A DNA stretch of 62,286 bases, taken from the NCBI GenBank assembly GCA_017308115.1, contig JAFKFS010000018.1:1-62286 (forward strand), in the 5' to 3' direction. Position numbers and translations under genes: made by a program. The first letter of the stretch is position 1. The number at the start of each line of letters is the position of its first letter. The notes beneath the pieces were generated by a model, which saw only the letters and a program-made list of their open reading frames with translations, did not search any database and had not been told where the DNA came from. Below are positions 45,984 to 54,755 of the stretch, piece after piece. The DNA comes from Bordetella sp. (GTDB lineage Bacteria; Pseudomonadota; Alphaproteobacteria; Caulobacterales; Caulobacteraceae).

Positions 45984-47130
45984 GGCGGGTCCATCCATTC
46001 TGGCGCCATTTAAGCGGTTGGTTAGGGGCGCGGTCAAGGCTTGTCGCCGCCGCTAGATCCTTGAAAAACCTATCTCTGTTAGGCTCCGGAGCGCCTGGCG
46101 GTCGAGGCGGGGCGCAGGGCGTCGCCGAATAGCGGGGGGCGGGCGCCGGCTGGGGGGCGCCGCCGACCTCGATGAAGGTCCCGCGCGCCACATTGTGCGG
46201 ATGCGTCAGCGTCTCCGCCATCGACAGAACGGGGGCGAAGCAGGCGTCGGCGTCTTCCAGCGCCGCGATCCACTGGTCTCTCGTGCGGGTCCTGAACAGG
46301 GCGGCCAGGCGCGCCTTCTGCGCGGGCCAGAGCGCCGGGTTCATCTGGTCGTCGAACAGGGCGTCGTCGGCCAGGCCCGTTCGCTGGCGCAGGCGCGCGT
46401 AGAACTGCGGCTCGATGGCCCCCAGCGCGATGTAGAGCCCGTCCGCCGTCTCATAGGTGTCGTAGAAGGGCGCGCCGGTGTCGAGCAGGTTGACGCCGCG
46501 CTCGTCGCGCCAGCTTCCATTGGCGCGGAAGCCCCACATCATGGCGGTCAGCAGCGCCGACCCGTCGGTCATGGCGCAATCGATGACCTGGCCCGGCCCG
46601 CCGGCCCTGACCGCCAGCAGGGCCGAGACGACGCCGAAGGCGAGCATCATGCCCCCTCCGCCGAAATCGCCGACCAGATTGACGGCGGGCGTGGGCTTCT
46701 CGCCCTGTCGCCCGCTCATGCCCAGGGCGCCGGAAACGGCGATGTAGTTGATGTCGTGACCCGCCAGCGGCGCATAGGGGCCGGTCTGGCCCCATCCGGT
46801 CATGCGGCCGTAGATCAGGCGCGGATTGTCGGCCAGAAGCACGTCCGGACCCAGGCCCAGCCGCTCCATCACGCCGGGCCGATAGCCTTCGATCAGGGCG
46901 TCGGCGCCGCGGCACAGCAGCCGCAACCGATCACGGTCCGCCTCGACCTTGAGGTCCAGCGTCACGACGGTGCGCGAGCGCAGCAGAGGGTCCAGCGGAT
47001 CAGGGACGGCGCCGGGCCGCTCGACGCGGATCACCTCGGCGCCGTGATCGGCCAGCATCATGGCGGCGAAGGGACCCGGCCCCAGGCCGGCCAGCTCGAC
47101 GATCCTCAGGCCTGAAAGCGGTCCTCCCAT
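45976..47130 (-). CDS. CaiB/BaiF family protein, alpha-methylacyl-CoA racemase type (copy 2)
   Basis: This 384-residue protein has His125 (GHDINYI) and Asp155 ([10 protein letters not shown]), the catalytic pair of alpha-methylacyl-CoA racemases. It is closely similar to copy 1 at 2461. Epimerisation of a 2-methylacyl-CoA is the expected reaction, pointing to an isoprenoid or steroid-type side chain. It has about 45 extra C-terminal residues after ATPCAPPRPPGAPEP. Their codons look non-native (AGA, CTA, ACA), and this stretch contains motif B and a motif A-like site, so an ancestral stop was probably lost and the frame now reads through the tetR promoter. ATG 47130 follows the SDR stop by five bases. 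Confidence 0.87.
   Translation of the reverse strand: MGGPLSGLRIVELAGLGPGPFAAMMLADHGAEVIRVERPGAVPDPLDPLLRSRTVVTLDLKVEADRDRLRLLCRGADALIEGYRPGVMERLGLGPDVLLADNPRLIYGRMTGWGQTGPYAPLAGHDINYIAVSGALGMSGRQGEKPTPAVNLVGDFGGGGMMLAFGVVSALLAVRAGGPGQVIDCAMTDGSALLTAMMWGFRANGSWRDERGVNLLDTGAPFYDTYETADGLYIALGAIEPQFYARLRQRTGLADDALFDDQMNPALWPAQKARLAALFRTRTRDQWIAALEDADACFAPVLSMAETLTHPHNVARGTFIEVGGAPQPAPAPRYSATPCAPPRPPGAPEPNRDRFFKDLAAATSLDRAPNQPLKWRQNGWTRHD
46008..46023 (-). promoter_or_regulatory. Island operator, motif A copy 4
   Basis: On the minus strand it reads AACCAACCGCTTAAAT, with two differences from AATCR-NN-YGATTAAAT. It is 25-40 bases upstream of tetR 2 and inside the atypical tail of the racemase frame. 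Confidence 0.45.
46070..46082. promoter_or_regulatory. Motif B copy 3
   Basis: CTATCTCTGTTAG (extended CCTA...TAGG) fits CTAW-N5-WTAG. It is about 90-100 bases upstream of the tetR 2 start, inside the racemase tail. Confidence 0.4.
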
Positions 47131-47135
47131 GGCGG

Positions 47136-47927
47136 CTAAAGGGTCTGGCCGTCGTCGATGGTGAAGACGGAGCCCGTCACCTGGGCGCTGGCGTCGGAGC
47201 AAAGGTAGAGCAAGGTCGCGTCCAGGGCGTCGGCGTCCATGAAGCGGTGACGCGCGAACTTGGCCAGAAGCGCCTGTCCGGTGCGGGATTCCGCCAGCCC
47301 CTCGGTCAGGTCGGTGTGCATGTAGCCCGGGGCGATGATGTTCACATTGATCCCTTTTTCCGCCCAGTCGCGGGCCAGGACGCGACCCATCTGCGTAACG
47401 CCCGCCTTGGTGGCGCTGTAGGGGGCCAGGCCCGGCGACACCTGTTGTCCCGTGATGGAGGAGATGAGGACGATCCGGCCGTCTCCGCTGGTCTGGGATC
47501 CCTTGGCCATCATCCGGCGCGCGCCCTCGCGGGCGGTGAGGAAGACGCCGCGCAGGTTCACCGCCACCACCCGGTCGAATTCCTCGATCGGCAGGTCGAT
47601 GGCGCGACCGACGCTGCTCAGCCCGGCGTTGGCGACCACGCTGTGGACCTGGCCGAAGGCCGCCTCGGCGGCGTCATAGGCGGCGATGGTCGAGGACTCG
47701 TCGGCGACGTCCATGGCCACCGAGATCGCCCGAACCCCGTCCGCCTCCAGTTCCGACTGGAGTTCCTGCAGCAGGGGCAGACGACGGGCGGCCAGCACCA
47801 CCTGGGCGCCGCCGGCGCCCAGGATCTTGGCGAAGCGGCGACCGATGCCGGACGAGGCCCCGGTGACGAGAACCGTCCGGCCGCTGAGATCGAAGGCTGG
47901 GCGAGGGGTAGGGTTCATGCCGGTCAT
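47136..47927 (-). CDS. Short-chain dehydrogenase/reductase (SDR)
   Basis: This 263-residue classical SDR has the cofactor loop VLVTGASSGIGRRFA, ANAGLS, catalytic Ser in LISSITGQQ and Tyr-x3-Lys in APYSATKAG. It ends GSVFTIDDGQTL. The frame starts at ATG 47927 (MTGMNPTPRP); ATG 47918 is an alternative. It heads a leftward operon with the racemase and TetR 2. Two motif A copies lie in the divergent region upstream (48026 and 48091). It probably acts as a 3-hydroxyacyl-CoA or alcohol dehydrogenase. Confidence 0.92.
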   Translation of the reverse strand: MTGMNPTPRPAFDLSGRTVLVTGASSGIGRRFAKILGAGGAQVVLAARRLPLLQELQSELEADGVRAISVAMDVADESSTIAAYDAAEAAFGQVHSVVANAGLSSVGRAIDLPIEEFDRVVAVNLRGVFLTAREGARRMMAKGSQTSGDGRIVLISSITGQQVSPGLAPYSATKAGVTQMGRVLARDWAEKGINVNIIAPGYMHTDLTEGLAESRTGQALLAKFARHRFMDADALDATLLYLCSDASAQVTGSVFTIDDGQTL

Positions 47928-48025
47928 GGAAGCGCTGCGTCTCCGAAAGAATGAGCGGGCGTCGAGGACAACGCCCTGGCGCCTGGGCGCCTTTCCCGGA
48001 TTAGGCCCGTGCCCGAGCAGCCGTC

Positions 48026-48041
48026 AATCGTTCGATTAAAT
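48026..48041. promoter_or_regulatory. Island operator, motif A copy 5 (best match)
   Basis: AATCGTTCGATTAAAT contains the exact dyad AATCG-TT-CGATT followed by AAAT. It lies about 100 bp upstream of the leftward SDR. Confidence 0.68.
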
Positions 48042-48090
48042 CTGGGACGTCCCGTCTTCCCAAAATTCGTGAGTGCGGGTAGGGGTTCTT

Positions 48091-48106
48091 AGTCATTCGA
48101 TTAAAT
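48091..48106. promoter_or_regulatory. Island operator, motif A copy 6
   Basis: AGTCATTCGATTAAAT lies about 50 bp upstream of the rightward oxidoreductase start at 48154. With copy 5 it gives one site per divergent gene. Confidence 0.63.
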
Positions 48107-48153
48107 TCGCGCATGCTTGTTCGCCGCCGCAGGCTGGCGGACCAGGAGGTTCC

Positions 48154-49179
48154 ATGACCCTGATCAATCGCAAGTGGGTCCTGATACGGCGCCCGACGGC
48201 GTCGCTGGCGGCCGACGACCTGCAACTGGCGCAGGCCCCGGCGCCTTCGCCCCGCGACGGCGAATTGGTGATCCGCAACATCTACCTGTCGCTGGACCCG
48301 ACCAACCGCATCTGGATGAGCGACCGCGAGCAGTATCTGCCGCCGGTCGGCCTGGGCGACGTCATGCGCGGCACCACCCTGGGCGTGGTGGTCGAGAGCC
48401 GGTCGGACCGGTTCGCCCCCGGCGATCTGGTCCTGCCCCCGGACGGCGGCTGGCAGCTCTACACGATCGCCGACGCAAGCCGGACCCGCCGCGTCAACCG
48501 TCTGCCGGGCGTGCCGCTGACCGCCTATCTGTCGGTGCTGGGGGTCACGGGGCTGACGGCCTATGTCGGCGTCATGGACATCTGCAAGCCCAGGCCCGGC
48601 GAGACCTTCGTGGTCACAGCGGGCGCCGGGGCCGTGGGCTCGGTCGCGGGGCAGATCGCGGCGATCCAGGGCGCGCGCGTCGTCGGGATCGCCGGCGGCC
48701 CGGCCAAGACCGCCTGGCTGACCGGCGATCTCGGCTTCGACGGCGCAGTGGACTACAAGAAGGAGGACGTCGGCGCGGCGCTGGATCGGCTTTGTCCCGC
48801 CGGCGTCGATTCCGCATTCGAGAACGTCGGCGGGCCGATCATGGACGCGGTCTATGAGCGGCTGAACACGGGCGGGCGCATGGCCGTGTGCGGCCTGATC
48901 TCGAACTACAACGACGAGGGGCCGATCCCCGGACCGAAGGACTTCGGCCGGATGCTGATGCAGCGGCTGACCGTCAGCGGCTTCATCGTCATCGACCATT
49001 TCCACCGTGCGCGCGACGCCTGGGCCGACATCGGCGGCTGGATCGCCGAGGGGCGGCTGCAGTGGAAGGATCACGTCGTCGACGGATTGGAGAACGCCCC
49101 TGAGGCGCTGGGCCTGCTGTTCACCGGGGCCCATGACGGCAAGCTGGTGATCCGCGTTTCCGACGAGCCGGAGGCCTGA
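48154..49179 (+). CDS. NADP-dependent medium-chain oxidoreductase (zinc-free, CurA/prostaglandin-reductase-like)
   Basis: This 341-residue MDR-superfamily reductase has the Rossmann motif TAGAGAVGSVAGQIAA and no zinc-ligand cysteines. The N-terminal NIYLSLDPTNRIWMSD and FENVGGPIMDAVYERL are typical of enone/enal reductases such as CurA and PTGR. It would reduce a carbon-carbon double bond next to a carbonyl. ATG 48154 has a strong AGGAGGT. The EthD gene follows two bases after its stop, so the two form an operon. Motif A copy 6 sits at its promoter. Confidence 0.91.
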   Translation: MTLINRKWVLIRRPTASLAADDLQLAQAPAPSPRDGELVIRNIYLSLDPTNRIWMSDREQYLPPVGLGDVMRGTTLGVVVESRSDRFAPGDLVLPPDGGWQLYTIADASRTRRVNRLPGVPLTAYLSVLGVTGLTAYVGVMDICKPRPGETFVVTAGAGAVGSVAGQIAAIQGARVVGIAGGPAKTAWLTGDLGFDGAVDYKKEDVGAALDRLCPAGVDSAFENVGGPIMDAVYERLNTGGRMAVCGLISNYNDEGPIPGPKDFGRMLMQRLTVSGFIVIDHFHRARDAWADIGGWIAEGRLQWKDHVVDGLENAPEALGLLFTGAHDGKLVIRVSDEPEA

Positions 49180-49181
49180 AC

Positions 49182-49562
49182 GTGATCAAGATCATCTTCT
49201 GCATCCGCAAGCTGCCGGGTCTGACCGACGGGGAGTTCCAGCGCTACTGGCGCGAGGATCACGCCGATCTGGTGCGCGAGGCGGCCGGGCCGCTGAACAT
49301 CCGCCGCTATGTCCAGAGCCACGCCTTTTCCGATCCGCGCCTGGCCCCGGCCATCGACGCGCGCGGGATCGACGCGCCCCCCTATGACGGCGTCGCCGAA
49401 CTGTGGTGGGCCGACATCGACGCCATCCTGGCCGCCGGGGCGAGCAAGGAGGGCCGGGCCATGGGGCGGCGGCTGCTGGACGACGAGAAACGCTTCATCG
49501 ACCTGAAGGCCTCGCCGCTCTTCTATGCGCGCGAGCATGAGATCATCCCGCTCAAGGGGTGA
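49182..49562 (+). CDS. EthD-domain protein
   Basis: This 126-residue alpha-beta-barrel protein of the EthD family is marked by GLTDGEFQRYWREDHADLVREAA. EthD proteins are small dimers beside P450s and polyketide pathways; some have cyclase, isomerase or decarboxylase roles, many are unassigned. The start is GTG at 49182, two bases past the reductase stop. I cannot assign the reaction. A hairpin separates it from the convergent crotonase gene. Confidence 0.88.
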   Translation: MIKIIFCIRKLPGLTDGEFQRYWREDHADLVREAAGPLNIRRYVQSHAFSDPRLAPAIDARGIDAPPYDGVAELWWADIDAILAAGASKEGRAMGRRLLDDEKRFIDLKASPLFYAREHEIIPLKG

Positions 49563-49580
49563 ACATGGGCGCCTCTTCGT

Positions 49581-49602
49581 CTCCCCTCCCCATGGAGGCG
49601 AG
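49581..49602. terminator. Bidirectional hairpin between convergent genes
   Basis: CTCCCCTCC and GGAGGCGAG pair over nine positions with one mismatch around CCAT, filling the 48-base gap between the stops at 49562 and 49611. It belongs to the CCCTCYCC hairpin family. Confidence 0.5.
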
Positions 49603-49610
49603 GGCTCGGC

Positions 49611-50390
49611 CTAGGGCAGTCGGTCCAGCGCCTCGCCGTCGGCGATGAAGCGAGCCAGGCGGGGCCGCAAGGCGGCCTGGTCGCGCAGCAGTTCGCCGAA
49701 CGCCAGGACGCTGCCCTCGGCGTGACCGGCGGGCGGGCGGGTCAGGCGCAGGACGGCGGCGACGGCGGAGGCGCTGCGTCCCGTCCAGCGCGCGGCGGCG
49801 TCCAGGGCGGCGTTCAGGGCGTCGGGCGCGACGGCGTCCACCAGGCCCTGGGCCAGGGCGGCCTCGGCCGTGACCACGGCGCCCTCCAGCATGAACAGCC
49901 GGGCCCGGTGCGGGCCGACCAGGCGCGCCAGCCGTTCCGGCCCGCCCGCGCCGGGAAACAGGTCCAGCCGGATTTCCGGCAGGCCGATGGCCGCGACCGA
50001 CGCCTGGGCGATCCGCATGTGGCAGGCCAGGGCGATCTCGAAGCCGCCGCCCATGCAGGCGCCGTTGATGGCGGCGATCACCGGCTTGTCGGCGCCCTCG
50101 ATCATCCGGCCCAGGCGGTCGAAGGGGGCGCCGACGAAGCTGGCGGGCTGGATGGCGCCCGCGTCCAGGGCCTCGGCCGCCCGCGCGATCTGGGCCACGT
50201 CGGCATGGCGGATGAAGACGTCGTCCCGGCCGGTCAGGATCAGCGCCCGGATGGCGGGATCGTCCAGCGCGGCCTGAACCGCCTCGGCCAGACGGGCCGC
50301 GCCGCCGTTGCTGATCAGGCCGGTCGGGGCGTCGGCGTAGCGGATGACGGCGACGGCGGCGGCCTGCTCGACGGTGACGGAGGCGGGCAT
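49611..50390 (-). CDS. Enoyl-CoA hydratase (crotonase fold) 3
   Basis: This 259-residue crotonase-fold protein has both classical Glu positions: GGGFEIALACH and GLPEIRLDLFPGAGG. True hydratase activity is therefore plausible. The oxyanion segment near GRDDVFIRHADV departs from the usual FSAGAD. It follows the SDR at 50394 by three bases in a leftward two-gene operon whose promoter carries motif A copy 7. It probably hydrates an enoyl-CoA that the SDR then oxidises. Confidence 0.91.
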   Translation of the reverse strand: MPASVTVEQAAAVAVIRYADAPTGLISNGGAARLAEAVQAALDDPAIRALILTGRDDVFIRHADVAQIARAAEALDAGAIQPASFVGAPFDRLGRMIEGADKPVIAAINGACMGGGFEIALACHMRIAQASVAAIGLPEIRLDLFPGAGGPERLARLVGPHRARLFMLEGAVVTAEAALAQGLVDAVAPDALNAALDAAARWTGRSASAVAAVLRLTRPPAGHAEGSVLAFGELLRDQAALRPRLARFIADGEALDRLP

Positions 50391-50393
50391 GGC

Positions 50394-51239
50394 TCAGTCG
50401 AACCGGACGCCGCCGTCGACATTGACGGTCTGGCCGGTGATGTAGCCGGCGTCCGGCCCCAGCAGGAAGGCGATCGTCGCGGCCTGCTCGTCGGGGCGCC
50501 CCTGGCGGCGCATCGGGATGCTGCGGGCCACGGCCTGTTTGACGGCGTCGAAGTCGTTGCGGCTGGAACGGTCGGCCAGGCGGTTGAAGGTGCCGTCCAT
50601 CATGTCGGTGTCGACCGAACCGGGGCAGACGGCGTTGACGCGAATGCCCAGGGGCGCCAGTTCCAGCGCCAGTTGCTGGGTCAGGCCGATCACGCCGAAC
50701 TTCGAGGCGCAGTAGCCGCCGTAGTTGGCCATTCCCATGCGGCCCGCCAGCGACGACAGATTGACGATGGCGCCCGGCTTGTCGTCGTCGCGCATGGCGC
50801 GACCCGCTGCCCGGCAGACGTTGAAGACGCCGTTCAGATTGATGTCGATGGTGCGCCGCCAAAGACTCTCGTCGATATCGAGCAGGGGGGCGCCGCCCGC
50901 TCCGCCGGCCGTGCCCGCATTGTTCACGACGGCGTCGGGCGCGCCCAGTTCGGCGTGGGCCCGCGCGATCATGGCGTCGACCTGGGTCGTGTCCGTCACG
51001 TCGCATTCGACGGCGAGGGCCCGACCGCCGCCCTGCCGGATTTCCTCGGCGACCGAGGCGGCGCCGGTCCAGCCGCGGGCCTTTTCCTCCTCGGGGAAGG
51101 AGGCGGGGTCGCGAGCGGGGGCGGACACCACGACGGCGGCGCCCTCGGCCGCCAGCCTCAGGGCCGTGGCGCGCCCGATCCCCCTCAAACGGCCCGCGCC
51201 GGTGACCAGAGCCACCCGTCCCTGCAATCGACCGCTCAT
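50394..51239 (-). CDS. Short-chain dehydrogenase/reductase (SDR)
   Basis: This 281-residue SDR has ALVTGAGRLRGIGRATA, NNAGTAGGAGG, catalytic Ser in LSSLAGRMG and Tyr-x3-Lys in GGYCASKFG. The insertion APARDPASFPEEEKARGWTG after strand 2 is larger than usual. ATG 51239 is chosen over an upstream GTG/ATG at 51305 because MSGRLQGRVALVTG is the standard start. The hydratase gene follows by three bases. Likely a 3-hydroxyacyl-CoA or steroid-type hydroxyl dehydrogenase. Confidence 0.92.
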   Translation of the reverse strand: MSGRLQGRVALVTGAGRLRGIGRATALRLAAEGAAVVVSAPARDPASFPEEEKARGWTGAASVAEEIRQGGGRALAVECDVTDTTQVDAMIARAHAELGAPDAVVNNAGTAGGAGGAPLLDIDESLWRRTIDINLNGVFNVCRAAGRAMRDDDKPGAIVNLSSLAGRMGMANYGGYCASKFGVIGLTQQLALELAPLGIRVNAVCPGSVDTDMMDGTFNRLADRSSRNDFDAVKQAVARSIPMRRQGRPDEQAATIAFLLGPDAGYITGQTVNVDGGVRFD

Positions 51240-51254
51240 GAGGCGTCCCGTATT

Positions 51255-51270
51255 ATCTGTTCGATTAAGG
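51255..51270. promoter_or_regulatory. Island operator, motif A copy 7
   Basis: ATCTGTTCGATTAAGG keeps the right half CGATTAA exactly. It is 16-31 bases upstream of the leftward SDR start. Confidence 0.52.
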
Positions 51271-51295
51271 TCTGACGGCTTGCCATTCCATTTTT

Positions 51296-51311
51296 CATCG
51301 GTCAATTAAAA
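51296..51311. promoter_or_regulatory. Island operator, motif A copy 8
   Basis: CATCGGTCAATTAAAA, 30-45 bases upstream of the rightward acyl-CoA dehydrogenase start. With copy 7 there is again one site per divergent gene. Confidence 0.55.
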
Positions 51312-51340
51312 ATGGGACTGAAGACTTGGGGAGCGGCCTT

Positions 51341-52534
51341 GTGAACCTGTCATTCGATCCGGCCGATCTGGCTTTTCGCGACGAGGTGCGGCGCTATTTC
51401 GCTGACGCCTACCCCGCGGACCTTCTGGCGAAGGTGAGGAACGGCGAGCGTCTGGACCGCGCGGATCATGTCCGCTCGCAGCAGGCGCTGAACGCCAGGG
51501 GCTGGTTCGGCGTCGGCTGGCCGGTCGAGCATGGCGGCCCGGACTGGACGCCGATCCAGCGCTACATCTTTGAAAGCGAGCTGGAACGCGCGGGCGCGCC
51601 CGGCCTGATCCCGATGGCGGTCATCTATATCGGCCCGATCATCTGCGCCTTCGGCACGGATCGGCAAAAGCGGGACTGGCTGCCCGCCATCCTGGAGTCG
51701 CGCGCTCTCTGGGCCCAGGGCTATTCCGAGCCGGAAGCGGGTTCGGATCTGGCCGCCCTGTCGATGCGAGCCGAACGGGACGGCGACGACTATGTGCTGG
51801 ACGGCGAGAAGATATGGACGTCGTCAGCCCATTGGGCGGACTGGATCTTCTGCCTGGCGCGAACGTCCGTCGAGCCGCGTCGGCAGGACGGCCTGTCGAT
51901 GATCTGCGTCGATATGCGCTCGCCCGGCGTGCAGGTGCATCCCATCATCGGCATCGACGGTTCGCACGAGCTGAACCGCGTCAGTTTCGATCGGGTGCGC
52001 GTCCCGACGGCCAACCGCATCGGCGAGGAAGGCAAGGCCTGGACCTACGCCAATGTCCTGTTGAAGGCCGAGCGGCTGTCCTACGCCCATGTCGGCCGCA
52101 AGAAGGCCGATCTGGCTCGCATCCGGGCTCTGGCGGGAGAGACGGCCTGGATCGGCGGGCGCAGGCGGAACGAGGACCCCCTGTTCATGGCGCGCCTGGC
52201 GCGGCTGGAGATCGAGGCCGAGGTGCTGGAGGTCTCCGTGTTGCGTGCGCTCAGCGGCGAGGCGGACCCTGTCGTCGTCTCGGCGGTGAAGATCAGCGCC
52301 ACGGAACTGGCGCAGAAGATCACCGCCCTGGAGATTCTGCTGGCCGGTCGCGACCAGATCGCCTTTCCGGCGCGCGAAGGTCCGGATTGGCGAGAGGCGG
52401 CGCCGGGGGTGCTGGGCTTCGCGCCGCCGGCTTCGGCCGCCTATCTGTTCGAGCGGGCGCAGACCATCTACGGCGGGGCGACCGAGGTGCAGAAGACCAT
52501 CATCTGGCGCGCCCTGTCGAAAATGGCGGGCTGA
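51341..52534 (+). CDS. Acyl-CoA dehydrogenase subunit with canonical N-terminal half only
   Basis: This 397-residue acyl-CoA dehydrogenase family protein has a complete N-terminal half (GYSEPEAGSDLAALSMRA; DGEKIWTSSAHWADWIF). It lacks the RxxFG/FQ FAD-binding element in the C-terminal half, which instead ends AQTIYGGATEVQKTIIWRA. This is the reverse of the protein at 44176, as in alpha2beta2 ChsE-type dehydrogenases where one FAD site is built from two subunits. The start is GTG at 51341, with GGGGAG seven bases upstream. Motif A sites flank it at both ends (51296 and 52544). Confidence 0.91.
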   Translation: MNLSFDPADLAFRDEVRRYFADAYPADLLAKVRNGERLDRADHVRSQQALNARGWFGVGWPVEHGGPDWTPIQRYIFESELERAGAPGLIPMAVIYIGPIICAFGTDRQKRDWLPAILESRALWAQGYSEPEAGSDLAALSMRAERDGDDYVLDGEKIWTSSAHWADWIFCLARTSVEPRRQDGLSMICVDMRSPGVQVHPIIGIDGSHELNRVSFDRVRVPTANRIGEEGKAWTYANVLLKAERLSYAHVGRKKADLARIRALAGETAWIGGRRRNEDPLFMARLARLEIEAEVLEVSVLRALSGEADPVVVSAVKISATELAQKITALEILLAGRDQIAFPAREGPDWREAAPGVLGFAPPASAAYLFERAQTIYGGATEVQKTIIWRALSKMAG

Positions 52535-52543
52535 GTTGTAGAT

Positions 52544-52559
52544 AATCAATTGATTAAAA
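52544..52559. promoter_or_regulatory. Island operator, motif A copy 9
   Basis: AATCAATTGATTAAAA contains the perfect dyad TAATCAATTGATTA (52543-52556). It lies about 80 bp upstream of the NDP-forming ligase-like gene. Confidence 0.66.
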
Positions 52560-52639
52560 TCGCCGCCCCATTATGGTTTTCGCAAAGAGCGTGACGCGCC
52601 GGGCCTTTTCCCCGGGCGGGCTGGAACGGGGAAACGACT

Positions 52640-54755
52640 TTGCATCAAGAGGCTGATCTTCAAGGACGACTCCAGTCGCTGGATCGCTTGTTCAGGCCGC
52701 GTTCGATCGCCCTGATCGGGGCGACGGACCGGTCGATCTGGTCCGTGTCGGCCTTCGACAATCTGAAGCGCGCGAGCTTCGAGGGGCGCGTGGCGCCCGT
52801 CAATCCCAAGGGGGGCGTCATTCACGGCGTCGAGGCGGCGACCTCCATCGCCGCGATCGGCGAGCCGATCGACGCGGCCTTGCTGATGGTGCCGGAGGCG
52901 GCGCTGGGCGAGGCCTTGCAGGACCTCAAGGCGGCCGGCGTCGGCGGGGCGGTCATCCTGTCGGCGGGCTTCGCAGAGACCGGCGACGAAGGCGTTCGGC
53001 GCCAGGCGGCCCTGACGGCGGCGGCGCGCGAGGCGGGAATCCGCATCCTGGGCCCCAACTGCCTGGGCTTCGCCAACTTCGCCGACGGGGCGCCGATCTG
53101 GACCACGCCGCTGCGTCGTCCCATGCCCAACCCGACCCTGGCCGTGGTGTCCCAGAGCGGCGCCCTGGCCAGCCAGATGGAGCAGTTCGCCTATCAGCAG
53201 CGGATCGCCCTGACCCACATGATCTCGACCGGCAATGAGGCCGACGTCACCATCGCCGACGCCATCGAATACCTGGCGCATCGGTCCGAGGCGCGGGCCA
53301 TCGCCCTGTTCCTGGAGACGGTGCGCGATCCGGCCGCCTTCGCCCGCGCGGTCCAGGCCGCCAACGCCGCAGGCAAGGCGGTGGTGGTGCTGAAGGTCGG
53401 GACCAGCGAGGCCGCCGCCGCCGCCGCCCAGGCCCACACCGGATCGCTGGTCGGCGACGACCGGGTGTTCGACGCCCTGTGCCGCCGCCTGGGCGTGGTG
53501 CGGGTCAAGTCGCTGGAGGAACTGATCGTCACCGCCGACGTCATCGGCCGCGTGGGCAAGGTGGAGCGGCCGGGCCTGGCCATGCTGGCCATGTCGGGCG
53601 GGCTGTGCGAGATCGCCGTCGATCAGGCCGAGGTCGAGGGCCTGGCCCTGCCGACCCTGGCGCCGGAAACCCTGGCGGCGCTGCGCGAGACGCTGCCGTC
53701 CTACGCCACGCCGAATAATCCGCTGGACACGACCGGCGCGGCCATGACCCAGCCGGACCTGATCGGCGAGGCCATGCGCATCGTGTCGAACGATCCGTCG
53801 ATCGGCCTGGTGTCCTTCGTCTTCGACGCCCCGGCCAAGGCCGACGCGCGCGGTTTCGCCGCCCGCTTCATCGAGGCGGTGGGGCAGGGGATCAAGGCCG
53901 CCGCCACGCCGGGCCTGATGTTCAGCCACACCTTCTCGCCGGTCAGCGGCGAGGGGCGCGCCATGACCGATGCGGCGGGCGTGGCCTATTCGGGCGGCGG
54001 CCTGCGCCATGCCCTGACGGCCATCGGCCATCTGTTCCGCTGGTCCTCGGCCCAGCCGCAAACGCTGGACCTGAACCGGGCCTCGGGCGCGCGGCCCCGG
54101 ATCGGCGGCGGCGAACGCGGGGTGCTGGATTATCTGGCTTCGCATGGCGTGCCGGTCATTCCGGGCGTGGTGGCGACCAGCGCCGAACAGGCCGCCGAGA
54201 CGGCGCGCGGCTTCGACGGCCCCGCCGTGCTGAAGATCGCCTCGCCCGACATTCCCCACAAGACCGAGGTCGGGGGCGTCGCCCTGCGCCTCAGCGGCGA
54301 CGAGGCGGTGGCTGGGGCCTATGCCGATGTCCGCGCCCGCGTGGCGGCGGCCAGGCCCGACGCCCGCATCGACGGCGTCATCGTCTCGCCGATGCGCTCG
54401 GGCGGGGTCGAGCTGTTCGTCGGAACCCTGAAGGACCCGCAGTGGGGACCGGCCATCGCCGTCGGCTTGGGCGGGGTCTTCGTCGAGGCGCTGAAGGACA
54501 CGGCGCTGCGCCTGCTGCCGATCACCGAGGCGGACGCGCTGGAGATGATGGACGAACTGCGCGGCAAGGCCCTGCTGGACGGGTTCCGGGGCGCGGCCCC
54601 AGTCGATCGCGCCGCCGCCGCCCGCGCCATCGTCGCCATCGGGGAGGCGACCCTGGCGTTGGGCCCGGACCTGGTGTCGCTGGAAGTCAATCCGCTGCTC
54701 GCCGACGGCGACCGCGTCGAGGCGCTGGACGGCCTCGTGATCTGGGAAGACCGTC

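Noticed and set aside
46079..46273. A separate small gene on the minus strand inside the racemase end
   Set aside because: The frame overlaps conserved racemase sequence in another phase and has no homology marks; its stop only shows that a frameshift could have ended the racemase near here.
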